DNA of 64,000 nucleotides, from assembly GCA_963969495.1 (NCBI GenBank), contig OZ018324.1:163130495-163194494 (forward strand), written 5' to 3'. The notes beneath the pieces are model-generated. The model ran no database searches, was not told the origin of the DNA, and saw only the letters and a program-made list of their open reading frames with translations. Source of the stretch: Ceratothoa steindachneri. Lineage: Eukaryota > Arthropoda > Malacostraca > Isopoda > Cymothoidae. Position 1 is the first letter of the stretch. The number at the start of each line of letters is the position of its first letter. Of the stretch, positions 23,601 through 35,600 are shown in pieces. Position numbers and translations under genes: made by a program.

Positions 23601-26600
23601 GTCCACAATCTTTAAATATTTCAAATTCATATGCCTGAGGAAGATACAAAAATGAATGGGAGGCACGATAAAGGCCTATCGAGTCCTCCATCTGGATTGC
23701 TTTCACTCCATCTTCATCAAGCACCCTGGAAGAGAAGAAAGGAATTAGACATTTTAGGAAGGGGAGGCGGACTACTACTGACTAGTACAATACCACATCA
23801 TGATATGGTATTATAGAGACAATCCATACTGTGGGAGGAGGGGGGTTCTGTCCTGTCCAATAGGCCAGAAAGAAGGCTTCCTGCAGGTAAGGGTCCTCAG
23901 TGTTGCACTCTATGAGCATCAATGGTATCACCTTAATGCCAGATGTTCTCAATACTCCTTACATCAATGGGTTCATTGTGTATGGCCAAGACTTAAGGTG
24001 GTCCACTTCTGCCATCCACACCTTTACCCCAACTGGACCTGTTCATAAATTTGTCTTACCTGGATTTGGTGGAGTTGCACAATTTCACTGGCTTTTTTTT
24101 CATCTGATGCCTCACCTCGGAGTTGCACATTTGCAGCCTTAGGGCCTCCTTTACCCCTCCTATGGATATTCTTTGCTTTGTGGAGTTCAGCACCTTGTTG
24201 GCTGATTGGGCTACTCGTCTAATGTTTTACCACGCTTGTTTGTTCTAAGCTAGACTACAAATGTGAGTTTTACTCATCTTCAGCTGTGTTTATTGCAGGT
24301 GGTATATTTGATCCACCACACAAGTCTGCTTGTTGACCAGTGCCCCCATATTTCCCCAGTATAGAGCTTCCTTGTTGATGCTCATGAGATGCTACTTGCT
24401 TTATGCCATATTCTATGCCATTGTACATCATGGTACACTCTCTCTCTCTCTGCCACCAACAGCTATGCTGATTTGAGATTCCAGTCAAACTCTTAAGCAT
24501 TGGGGTTTAGGGGCAAGAAACTTCTGGGAGGGGTGGTGCTGTTGGTTCTTAAAACACCAGCCTCAAATGTTTGTCGCTGCACTAAAGCTTTTACTGCACT
24601 GGGAGTACTTTGTTTGTATTTCTTGGAGCATATAGTGTCACACTGGATTTGTGCCACTGTAAATGGATGGTTGCAAATCATGGAGAGTGGGAATGATATG
24701 CAGCCTTTATACCGTCTTTCTTCTTGTCATTGTCTCCATCTCCACGGGGAAGTTTGTTGCAACATACTGCTCATTACAGGAGATATCACATTGTGCCTTA
24801 TTCAGAGACTGAATTGTCATTTATAGTGCCCCTAAAAAGTGTCCTGAATGCCCTAGACATATTGGATCTCTGTATTCCCTAGTTTGCGACACCTAGTTTA
24901 TGCTGGAGTGTCACTGATCAGGCCGTACTGTGCTCATATGGTTGCATCTCTGGTCAGTTTGCGAAACTCATAGCATCCATGGATAGGATGTCGAGATTGT
25001 CTTCCGCAGGCATGGAAGAATGAAAAGAAATGAGGGGTCCAGACTGAATGATTGGACCAGCATTTTGCCCTTGCCCAATTTCACTGCATGGCAGGAATCA
25101 GAACAACCCTCCAGGCTGTAGGGCAAAGAAAAAAAAAAGATGTTGGTGCAGAATTTATTATTGCATGGCATTGTGGACTGACACAAGATACAGTACCATT
25201 TAATGAAGCCCTCTCCTGAGCCTTTCTGTCAAGATTGTTTGATCCCTCAGATGGCAAGACACTTTTTGGTTGAAAGCCCAAGTCTGATTGAGTTGCAGGA
25301 TTGTCCTTGTACCGCAATCTGTTAGATCACTACCTCTTGCCCTTAGTCCTTTGATTGGAAGTCTTTTACACCAGGTTGTGATATGGAAAGGAGGATGTTG
25401 TCTTCCCCTTCCATAGTATTTAGTTGTCTGGGATGTTAGCTGCCTTGCAAGCCTCCTGCCATAGGATCTTTGTTTGTCTTCCCCACATGGTATTTTAGTT
25501 GAAATTTTAGGAGAATGCTTATTTCCTCTTTACACTGAGTATTATTGCGGGCTTATGGTTGTCTTATGCTTATGCTGGAGTGTCACTGATCAGGCCGCAC
25601 TGTGCTCATATGGTTGCATCTCTGGTTAGTTGTGCCTATCCTGTCTCTGTCTTTGTAATATCCTAGGCTACTAAACCACTCTTATTACCCTTCCACAATC
25701 CCCCTAGCCCCTGTGATGGCACTGCTCTCTTCTTATCAATCTTCTCTTCCCAACTGCCACCTATCCCTACCTCCACTCTTTTGACCCTGCCAACTCGCTG
25801 AGATGGATGCCTTAGTATTGATCGGCAGTCATAATAATAATTGACCCTCCCAAATCTCACTAACTATCCAAAAACATGTATGCCTCTAAATATCTGCTAC
25901 CTATTCTCAAATGCAGTCTTCATTAGCTGTTTTCTGGTTCTGAAGACATGAGTTTCCTTATCATAAACCAAGAGTGACTTTTCCAGGTGCTTTATGATAA
26001 AACCTCTATAGTAAGGTTAGACATTTGGCTCCTTTCCAACAGTTTCCTTTGTTTAAAGTCCATTTGGCTGGCTGCAGGGACTCCCGCTAAACCACACTTC
26101 TTGAACTGCTCTGTAGAACATCATTTATTCATATGACTGCCTGACTTTCAAGTTTGAGTCTGTGTAGTCTCTCCATTACTTTGCTTGTCATGACCCATTG
26201 AGTTCCTACGCTAATGCTTTCTCTCAATCCTGCTACAATATACCCCTTTCAACTCTGCCCACACTGTGATCTTGTCTGCCTGCCCTGCACCTCACATTCT
26301 ACCAGCCTCCCCGGTCCCACCCTCCCCTTGCTAAGTGTTATGCATAGCGTAGTCCTCTCCTGTGCTGTGTCTGCAGATTGTTTTGTTGGTCATGGTCACC
26401 TGATTACAGGGAGGAGGGATCCATGAAGTGTTATATAGCATGTTCTAGAGTTCTGCACATGTATCATGAAAGTGGGTGAGGGTCTTGTATGTAATGACTT
26501 GGATTTCTTGTACTATGAGTGAAGGAGACCTCTGGGAAATGCAATATGCCATGGCTTCATTCCTGAGTGCTGCGGGTTTGACAGAACAGCTGATGGCCAC

Positions 26601-29600
26601 AAAGTAAGTGCAGGTATCTTAAAATGCCACAGAAATGCAATGTATGTGTGACTATTGGTGTCTTAGAAATGTGCTCTCTTTGGGGCAGGAAACATGCCCA
26701 TTAACCCATTAATGCTGAGAATTATCTTATAATATTTTTAAACAAAATTTGTCAGGATATTGTTAATGTAGGTCCTAATAATACATAAATAAGTTCAACT
26801 TAGACATTTCTTCCGAAATACAGAAAACATAGCCTGGTAACTTTTGTTACCGCTCGGTAATAACATAACAAAAACGTTCCACTTTGAAATACATTTTGGT
26901 TATAAGTGAATTTAACTATTGAAACTGTTATAATTGATGAAATTAAAATGTCTTTAAACATCTCATTTCTTTGTGTGAAAAGCTCCCATACATTCAGGGT
27001 GTACAGGAAGATCACACATTTTGCAAATGTATGACGACCTCATTCTTTGCACCTGCAACGCTGTTGTTGTCTTTTGCTGTCCAGTGTTGTCACTGATTGA
27101 ACCGTACTGTATCTTGAATCACACTAGATAGATGCCATTTTGGTCCTGGTTGTATTCATCCAACGCTGTATGTTTTTAGCAAAGAAATAACAAAGTTTCT
27201 TGAAAATTCAAAGACTCATCCTAGCTTCTTTTTTTTTTGATACTGCATCCATGTGTTCTTCACTTGCACATTCAAACTCCATGCAAATAAAGGCCACCAC
27301 CACTTTTTGGACCTTATTTGAATACAATACACCAATTTTTGATGATCAAAGACATTGATGCCTCCCATATGTTAATTATACAAATGCACATAATTTGGTG
27401 TACATCAATATGAATATGTTTCTAGCAATTGAATCGCACCTCTTGGCTATTTGAATAGGCTCTACTCTTAGTTTATTTGACCCTACACTGACCACTTTAT
27501 TGTCCCTTCCATTTGATGACATACACTTCTAGTAAATGCCTCTTCCATGTAACCACGCTCTTTCTTTTCCATGAGTTTTCTGGGCATCAAAGGAGCTCCT
27601 CCAAAACAATCTCTCATAGTGTTGATGTAGCAGCAATTCCTTTTTTTACAGCTGTTTTAGTAGATCGATTGAAACAAAATAATTGTTGTAGATTACATAC
27701 TACCCCTTTTTCAATTGTGTTTGGCTAACCATTTCCATAACTATGTTTGGTCCATGTCCTAGACCATGATCAGGGATCTTTGTGTGAGAGACACAGAAAG
27801 GCTCCATCGGATGTACATGCGGCCCAAAGCTTGTAACCAAATCTAACTGGTTTCCCCCTTATAAACTGTTTGTCACCATGTCACCCATAATATGGTACTA
27901 TTATCTCATCAACACTAATGAATTCTTCTGCCTTATTTACTTTATTTTATTCAGATGTTCAAAAGTAGGGCTCACCTTGTAAAATCTGTCTTCATATGAA
28001 CAATTAAAATATTATCGAATGTATCCTCCCTCTTTGAATTTATGACTAGTGTATTCTTAACAGCTTCCATTTGAGTCCAGTATAACCTTTTGTTTGGTAA
28101 CCTATTATATCAAGAGAGAATAATGATTCCAAAGAAATCCCTTAGATTATCTCATTATGCAATCATGTTGAAACGACTTTTGTTGAGCATAAAGTTTGCT
28201 TTGATGATAAATGTAATCAAGCCAGTCGTTGGTCCAATAATGATCAATGCATTGCAAAAGAGTTTGCATGTCTCCCACTTCACTGTTTGCTGCATAGCAT
28301 TCTTTTCATAATTGTTCACAGTAGCAATAATTCCTTCTTTATTTTGTGCCAAATATCCTTTTCTTTCTGTTGTTTCTTTGTTGGATGAGTAGATGAAGTT
28401 GATGGTTGATTTTCTAAGTCTGGTTGTTCTTCCGGTGCTCAAATAACATTTGTTAGCAGAATTCTTCTTGGAAAGTGGTCAGGATCACATGTGACCTCAT
28501 CATCTGAGCAGTCAGTCACAATCAGTTTCAGCAGTTGCATCTTCAATTGGTGGGCCTATTCCAACTCTGATGCAATTGTCATCATCATCCTCCATCAAGG
28601 CTTCGTGAATTTCATTTAGGTCCAACCTATAAAAGGGAAGACTGTTATTACAATTTTATTTCCTGCAAAAGTTATAAAAAACTAAAAGCTTATAAATATG
28701 AAAATTAAAACTCACTAAATTCGTTTAAAGCTCGACTACGGATGCAAGTTTTATGCATCCACAATCTAGCGTGAATTGCATAAGGTTGACTCAATCCACC
28801 ACACCGGTTTTCATCTGGCGACTGGTGCCTTCCACAGTTCACCCATTGAGAGCCTTCTTGTCAATGCTGGGGAAATGCCACTCAATCTAATCTGTGCCAT
28901 GCACAGTGCCGGTGCCTTCCACAGTTCACCCATTGAGAGCCTTCTTGTCGATGCTGGGGAAATGCCACTCAATCTAATCTGTGCCATGCACAGTGCATTA
29001 TTCACCTGTACATGCGAGCCCGGCACCTCCCTTATTCGGTAACAGCTCTCACTGGATTCGCAACTGATCTCGATGCTGCCGAGAGATGCCAGGATCAGGA
29101 AATTCCTTTGAGAGCTAGGTATGATCTCGGGCCAGTGGCCCTGCTGATTCTGCCCAGGACACCACCCTGGAGGGTACCAGCTTTGACCATTTGTTTCCAT
29201 GCCTCTGCTTCCACAGTGCTGGCAGTTTTGCATTCAGCCTTTTTGGAGCATACTTCAAGCCACGCTGGAACCATGCCAGTGTATATGAATGGCTCCAAGT
29301 CCCAAGAGGGGGTCGGTTTCCACCCTGTATCCCTTCTGTTTGAAGTCAGTGGGGCTCTGCCAGGTGCTGCATTTGTTTTTTTTAGGTTGCACATTCCTGC
29401 GGTGGGGGGAGGTGACCCTCCCCCAACCCTGAAGCATGCTTCCTGCTTGTTTCCCTTCGCCTTTTTTATTGTTATTGTTTTTTGTTTTGTTTGTACTGGG
29501 CTGTTGTGAGTAAGGTTACTTATGCCCAAGTAGGCACTCGCCAGATGGGCTTCTAAATTTTTTTTTTTAAATCATGATGTCACCATCTCTCTCTGACAAA

Positions 29601-32600
29601 TACATGTAATTTACTGTCACTCACTGTGAAAAGAGAAATATAGGCTAAATTATCTCATTGTGTTGGTAGATCTGAGAGTGGCAACAGCTTAGGTGATCCA
29701 ATGACTATTTGAGACACTTCAAGAATTAGCGTGTTTACTTGCTTTAGGCATTTTTGCCAATATATACAATTAATTTTAAATGATGCAATAGATTTACATA
29801 TATTAGTTGTTAAAGTCTTCGCATTTTTGTTTATTTATGGAGTAAGTGATAAAATGTATGGCAGGTTTCATACAGGTGAAATAGGTTTGTAGGTATAACC
29901 CAACAAAGGCAACACACAGTCAATAGAACATCGTTATTCTCAAGCGGAAGAAACTGCAAGAGAAAACATATGACCAATTTACATTTAAAAACATTACAAG
30001 GAACATGCTACAACATCAAGACCATAAAACTGGATATGGAAACTAAAAACAAAAGCGGGAAAATACCCAGATTAAGATTGACTGACAAGGGGTTATAAAA
30101 GTAAAGAAATAAGCAAAATAGGCGAGGTCCCCCCAAACTAAAAAATGATAGAAAACAAGAAATGCAAAAAGAGGCAAAATGCCCCAAACTAAAAAATGAA
30201 GGGAAAACAAAAGGAAATAAAAGCGTAAATAAATGAGGTGAGGTGCCCAGAACTAAAAAAAAAAACAAAACAAAACAAAGAAAAGCATAAATAAAAGGTG
30301 TCGGGCCCCAAACTAAAAAAAATTAAGAAAAAAAACTAAACAAGAAAATGCCCAAGTATAAACCAAGCTATAACAAAGATATATGAATGAAAATGAAAGT
30401 CTTGGTGTGTGCCACAGAACTCATTACTGATTGGCTTGGCTCAAATTCAGAATTTCCACCCTCCAATCAGAGCTTGAATTTTAAGATAACTGTGAATACA
30501 ACATTTTCAAATGTAGCGAGAATCTTTGAGCCAATCCTGGCAATGATATTTTAATTGCCTCTATGTTTATAATTACTTTCTATTCTCATCTTTTTCCTCA
30601 CTTTCAATATTACAAAAGTTCATTCTAATGATTTTTATATACGACAACTCACAGTTCTGATTTGTTCCCCCTTAATGCCAATACTGTATTCTGGGTGGTC
30701 ATAAAAAGCAACTAAGCCCTAATATCGGGCAATGTCCAGGCATGCTCTGTCATTTTTGCATGCCACCCCAACTTGTAAGAAAGCAATTTGATGATGATAA
30801 GTGTGTTAATTAAAAGGGAATGGATGAATACAAGAAGGTAGCTAGAGCTGTCTGGGTACTTGCGAATGGGAATTGTCTGAGTGTTTAAGTAATAGAATTC
30901 TGTATTAGTGTCTTGTTCGCAGCTTTAATGTATGGTAATGACAATGTCATCTGGAAAATAAATTGTGAAGTTTGCTAAGTGTAATAAGTGAATGGATTAG
31001 GAGCAAATATATGAAAGAAAATTCGTGTGAAAAGGATATGAGTGAAGTAAATGATGGAAATGTTTTGATAATACCTGCAATTAGAATGAATGAATCCTGA
31101 AAGGGTAATGGAAACAGTGTATTATAGTGTGCATAATGGTAGAAGTGTGATTCTGCTGAGCAAAGGATGGTGACTGAGAGAGAGCAAGAAAGAGCGATCA
31201 CCTGAGCCCAGCTCAGTCCCACTTAGTTTCCTTATTGTTTATACTATATCTTGAAGTTTAATCTGTCCACTTATTCAAGGAGTGCGATTGACTGTGTTAT
31301 GAGGCATACTGGGCTGTTGGAATAATCCCCTGAACAACTGCACACCTAGTCGCTAGTTGCCATTATAATGGCATGTAGGAAAGTCATGACCAAGTAAGGG
31401 TCTGTAGTAGTTGTATAAGGGGAGTTTCCACTTTCTAACTCTTTTACATTTATTGTCACATTTTATTGATGCCTACATGTATATTGAGGTGGTGATGTTT
31501 CTGTAGGTTGAAATTCTATGTTTAAGTATTTGATCATTTCTGGCATCATAATGAAATGAATTATTTGCAAGTTTTCTGCTTAATGGTGTTGCACCTTGTC
31601 TTTTTCACTTATTAAGGCTGTAATCCAATTACATTTGTTTTGATATTTGATTGACTTTCTCCATTTTGCTCTAATTATTGTGCTTTTATTCTCTACACTT
31701 CTAGCCAGAGTTCGAGAAATGGAAGATGAAGCAGAAAAGCTGCGTCAAATTCAAACTGAAGTTGACAAACAGATGAACATGGGATCCCCACCTGCAGGAG
31801 CTTCGAATTCTTCCAACCTTAACTTATCTATTGAGGAGAAAATGGAAGTGGATGCCCGATCAATTTATGTGGGGAATGTAAGTCACTTAAGCTTAGGATT
31901 CATGGTGTGAGTAATATTTCAGATGAGACGGTTTCTTTTTTAATGGTAAAGGGTTGGCCACCAATTGACACATGTCCTCAGTGAGAGAAATAATTGGTAA
32001 ATAATTCCAAATTGCTCTAACAACTGCTCTTCAATGTATTCTTCAGCCAGACATTTGGACACGATTCTCACTTTCTGATGTTAGTAAGATTTGCAGTGGA
32101 ATTATAAGTAAATTGCAAAATGGATTATGCATTGGTGTTAGGATTACTAAATTTCCATTAGGCAAAGCATTAAAGCCAAGTTTGCATAAGTTTCCTTCAA
32201 AAATAGTGTTATTGTGGAGATCTTGTTAGTCTAGTGGAGAAAGTATTAGATTTCTAATGCAAAGTACCACTGGGTTTGATTCTTAGTGAGAGTGGACACA
32301 GAAAATTGGGGGCTTGTAGGCACCAGCTTGCCAATGAAGCAGTATGTCAAGTGTTCATATGTGAACACCCCTCTGGCCACATTTGTCATCACACACACAC
32401 GCAAATCACCATACTACTGTTGCTGCCATCTTCCTTCATACACAACTTCTTGATGCCAAAACTAGCTGAAGGGGTTTTCATATCCATATTTCTCTCACAC
32501 AGATGGTCCCCCTTGGGCCATAAAGGGTTCCCTGCTCATTACTTGGTGTCAGTACACAGAAATGACACTCTTCCTGGATCTTCCCTTCCACAAGGACAAC

Positions 32601-35600
32601 TCTGTTGCCTGCAGGCTTGCTAATGATTGTCATTCTGATCTCTGTGAATTTTGTTAGCCGGCAGGAAGACCTTGTCCACCCTTGACCAGCAATGGCCAGT
32701 GTCCAATAAACTAAGAGAATCAAATAAGATGAAGATAAGCGATGACCATCACATCTCTCTGTTGAGTCTTTGGAACTCGAGGCCAGGATGTGGTACAGTC
32801 CTTGGTCTAAATGAAGTCCCACAAGCTGTATCAAAGAATAGAGATCAGGTACTGGAAGGTTGAAATGGTATTTTGCATCAATTTTACTTCAGCTGACATG
32901 CCAGTCTGTCTTTCCTTTAGGGGGTACCCTGTTACACCTGATAGCTGGAAGAGTTGCACATCCCCCGACTTGAGTGCTAATTAAGGAAGCCCCGTCCCTG
33001 GGTCGATTTGAACTGAACCTGGGAAAGTTGTTGGTGCGCTTTCCCCTTTCTCCCTCTGTGATATTTTACCTTTATATTATTAGTAATATTAATTATTATT
33101 AGTTATTCTAATTATAGTTTTAGTATTATGATTATTTATTATTGTATTATTATGGCTATCCCCTCATCCTTTTCTACCTGCACTTTGTGCCAGGAGGACT
33201 CATGCCACCTGGACAGAGTTCCGTGCAGTCACCTAGCACCAGGGTATGATAATAATAGGTGATCACCCACCCTGCTTGCTAGTGGACCCCCCCTATCTCT
33301 ACTTCTCTTTATTGCATACCCTCCTACCCCTTTCCAAACTGCTTTCTATCCACAGAGGCTCTGGCTACCCGTTGCTCTTTCATCCTCTTATGAGCCTTAG
33401 TCGAGTGGCAATGTCTACTCTGAGACTCCTGCCTGCTGCAAGGGCCGAAAGCCTGCTGGCTATATCGGCACCATCCTTTATGGTGAAAGCTCAAGGATAT
33501 TTTCACCTGAATATCTGCCCTGGCTGGGTTGGCAAAGTCTAGCAATGCAGCACCCGTGGACCCAGTATCTGTAAATGATCACATTCTGGAATTTTCTGAT
33601 CCTATGGATATTTTTTTCTCTTGACCTCACAAAGTAGGTCATAGTATCTACTTTCCATGTGTTATTTTTTTCCTTTTTCTAAGTTATGATTACAATAGAA
33701 GGCAATACTGGAAATCCACCTCCAAGTGCAGCCTCGCCCTTCCTAGGTATCTGGGAGGATGAGGTAATATGAGACACCCCTTCAAAAGGCGAAGGGATCT
33801 GTGTTCACCATCTGTCTACAGCAAAGGGGCTTCCCTTTTGCTATTTTTAGAGCCACCCATGCACAGCTCCACCTCAGAAGAAGGGGTTGTCTCCCTATGC
33901 TTTCTCATGGGCTCCTCAAACCCTCTGCTACTGGAGTGGAGGTTGACTCGCTGAAAAACTACAGGCGCAGTGGCTCAGCCCCTCACTCATTCCCTTCTTT
34001 GGAGGCACCTCAGGGCGACTACTCTCCAACAACGGCCGTCCCTACTTTCGCAGAGATTGTTTAACAGCACTTTTGAGCCCACTGGCTTCTAATTGTTTTG
34101 ATTATTCACTCCACTGATGGCCACATGATTCATCAGAAGAGACCATTAGCTAGTTTGATTGGTAGAGCACTGAAAGTGACCTATTTCTCAGATGGAAACC
34201 TGGTGAATGCATTGGTTGCGAAGCTGCCATGATTAGTACCCTTCAGACACTTAATGGCTTGCAACTGAGTGTAACTCTGCACTCTACCATGAACTTGATA
34301 AAGGAGTGGTTTATGGGGGGGAACTCTTGGACTACTCAATAGAAGCCCTGTGTCAGGGCATACAGGTTGCTATCACTACCATATAAAGACATTCCTGCCA
34401 CTGCCTCAAACATGCTACTACTGCCACCACTTTGGCCATTTGAATTGCTCCTGTAGATGTGCAAACTCAGGCTTACCCGAAGTCTATGTAAGTTGCTCCA
34501 AGGCCACACACGATAAGTCCTTATTGTGTATTACGGAGAGCTGTAACCCACTTCTTTCAATCCTGGCCATTCTGACTTCTGATCGTCTCTCATTTCGTGA
34601 GGCTAAGGACTTGGTCCTGGCATGCCCAGCGCTGCCTGGGACATCTTATGCCCAATTTTAAACAAGACACTCTCTGCTCCAGGCCTATGAACGAGGCTCT
34701 TTCTCTACACACCCCTGTCGCTTCCCTGGTACAGCTGGTCACAATGAGTTCACATCCAATCTCCGTTAAAACCAGGACTCTGCCCCCCTTTCCCTGCGTG
34801 ACCATTTCTCATAAAGCAAAACAGCTCTGTGCCTCCACTGCGTGATTAGATTAAAAAGAGGCACCACCCCTGAAGGTGGTCGTGAGGCCATCTTCCACGG
34901 TTCTTAGACCTGCCCCCTGAAAGGAACTTTGGCTTGTATGCTCCCAACCTAGACTGGACTGGACTGGTTGGCTCAGAGACGGCGGATTCTCTAAAGGAGG
35001 GACCCCCCACCAAAGGTTTCAAGGCGGAGGGAGGAAAAGACTCATAGCGAGACCAACCTCTCCCGATAAGTTGTCTAAGGCAATAGTGCCCAGAATTCTG
35101 CCTCCTGGAAGCATATGACCATTCCTGTGGCGGTCTCCTCTTTGAAAATGGCACAATCACTCCTCAGTGGGTGCCAAGACTTGTCTGCACTCCATCCATC
35201 CTCTTTAAAGAGGACCCCCGCATCTCCTCAGAGGTTAGCCTGAGGGCCATATTCCTTCATTGGGATTGCTGAGGACTCCTGGCAAACTTGGAGGCTTGTG
35301 CTGGGGGTGTGCCCTATAAGAGTATAAGGGCTTTGCTACCCCATCACCACAGGATTAGGACTGGGTACGTGGATATGAGATTTAGGCCCGGCATGATGTC
35401 TCTGCTTTAAATACCTGTCAGGCAGCAGCAGTGCAGCTGCACCTGGATAGGAGGTATACTGTTATTTCTGCATACATTCCACTGTCAGCTGACTTTGATG
35501 CATGGGACTTCCATCGCATTGTGGCACAGTTGCCGAGGCCCCTTCTATTGTTCGAGTATTATAATGGTAGACACCCCTGTCTCAGTAGACTACTCAATCA

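Larger units (their letters stand above)
22150..25030 (+). mobile_element. I-clade retrotransposon, decayed copy split by an insertion
   Basis: 22,160-22,478 matches about 55,740-56,075 of the full copy (end of the RT N-terminal region to FDLEK). The match resumes at about 23,786 at the very next position (the GATACCGCATGG block, about 56,070) and runs with deletions through the RT into RNase H, near 25,030. The 1.3 kb between (22,479-23,785) is therefore an insertion into this copy. There are many stops. Confidence 0.7.

Noticed and set aside
32221..32296. Functional tRNA gene
   Set aside because: The boxes are degenerate and no complete cloverleaf can be paired; a SINE head is more likely.
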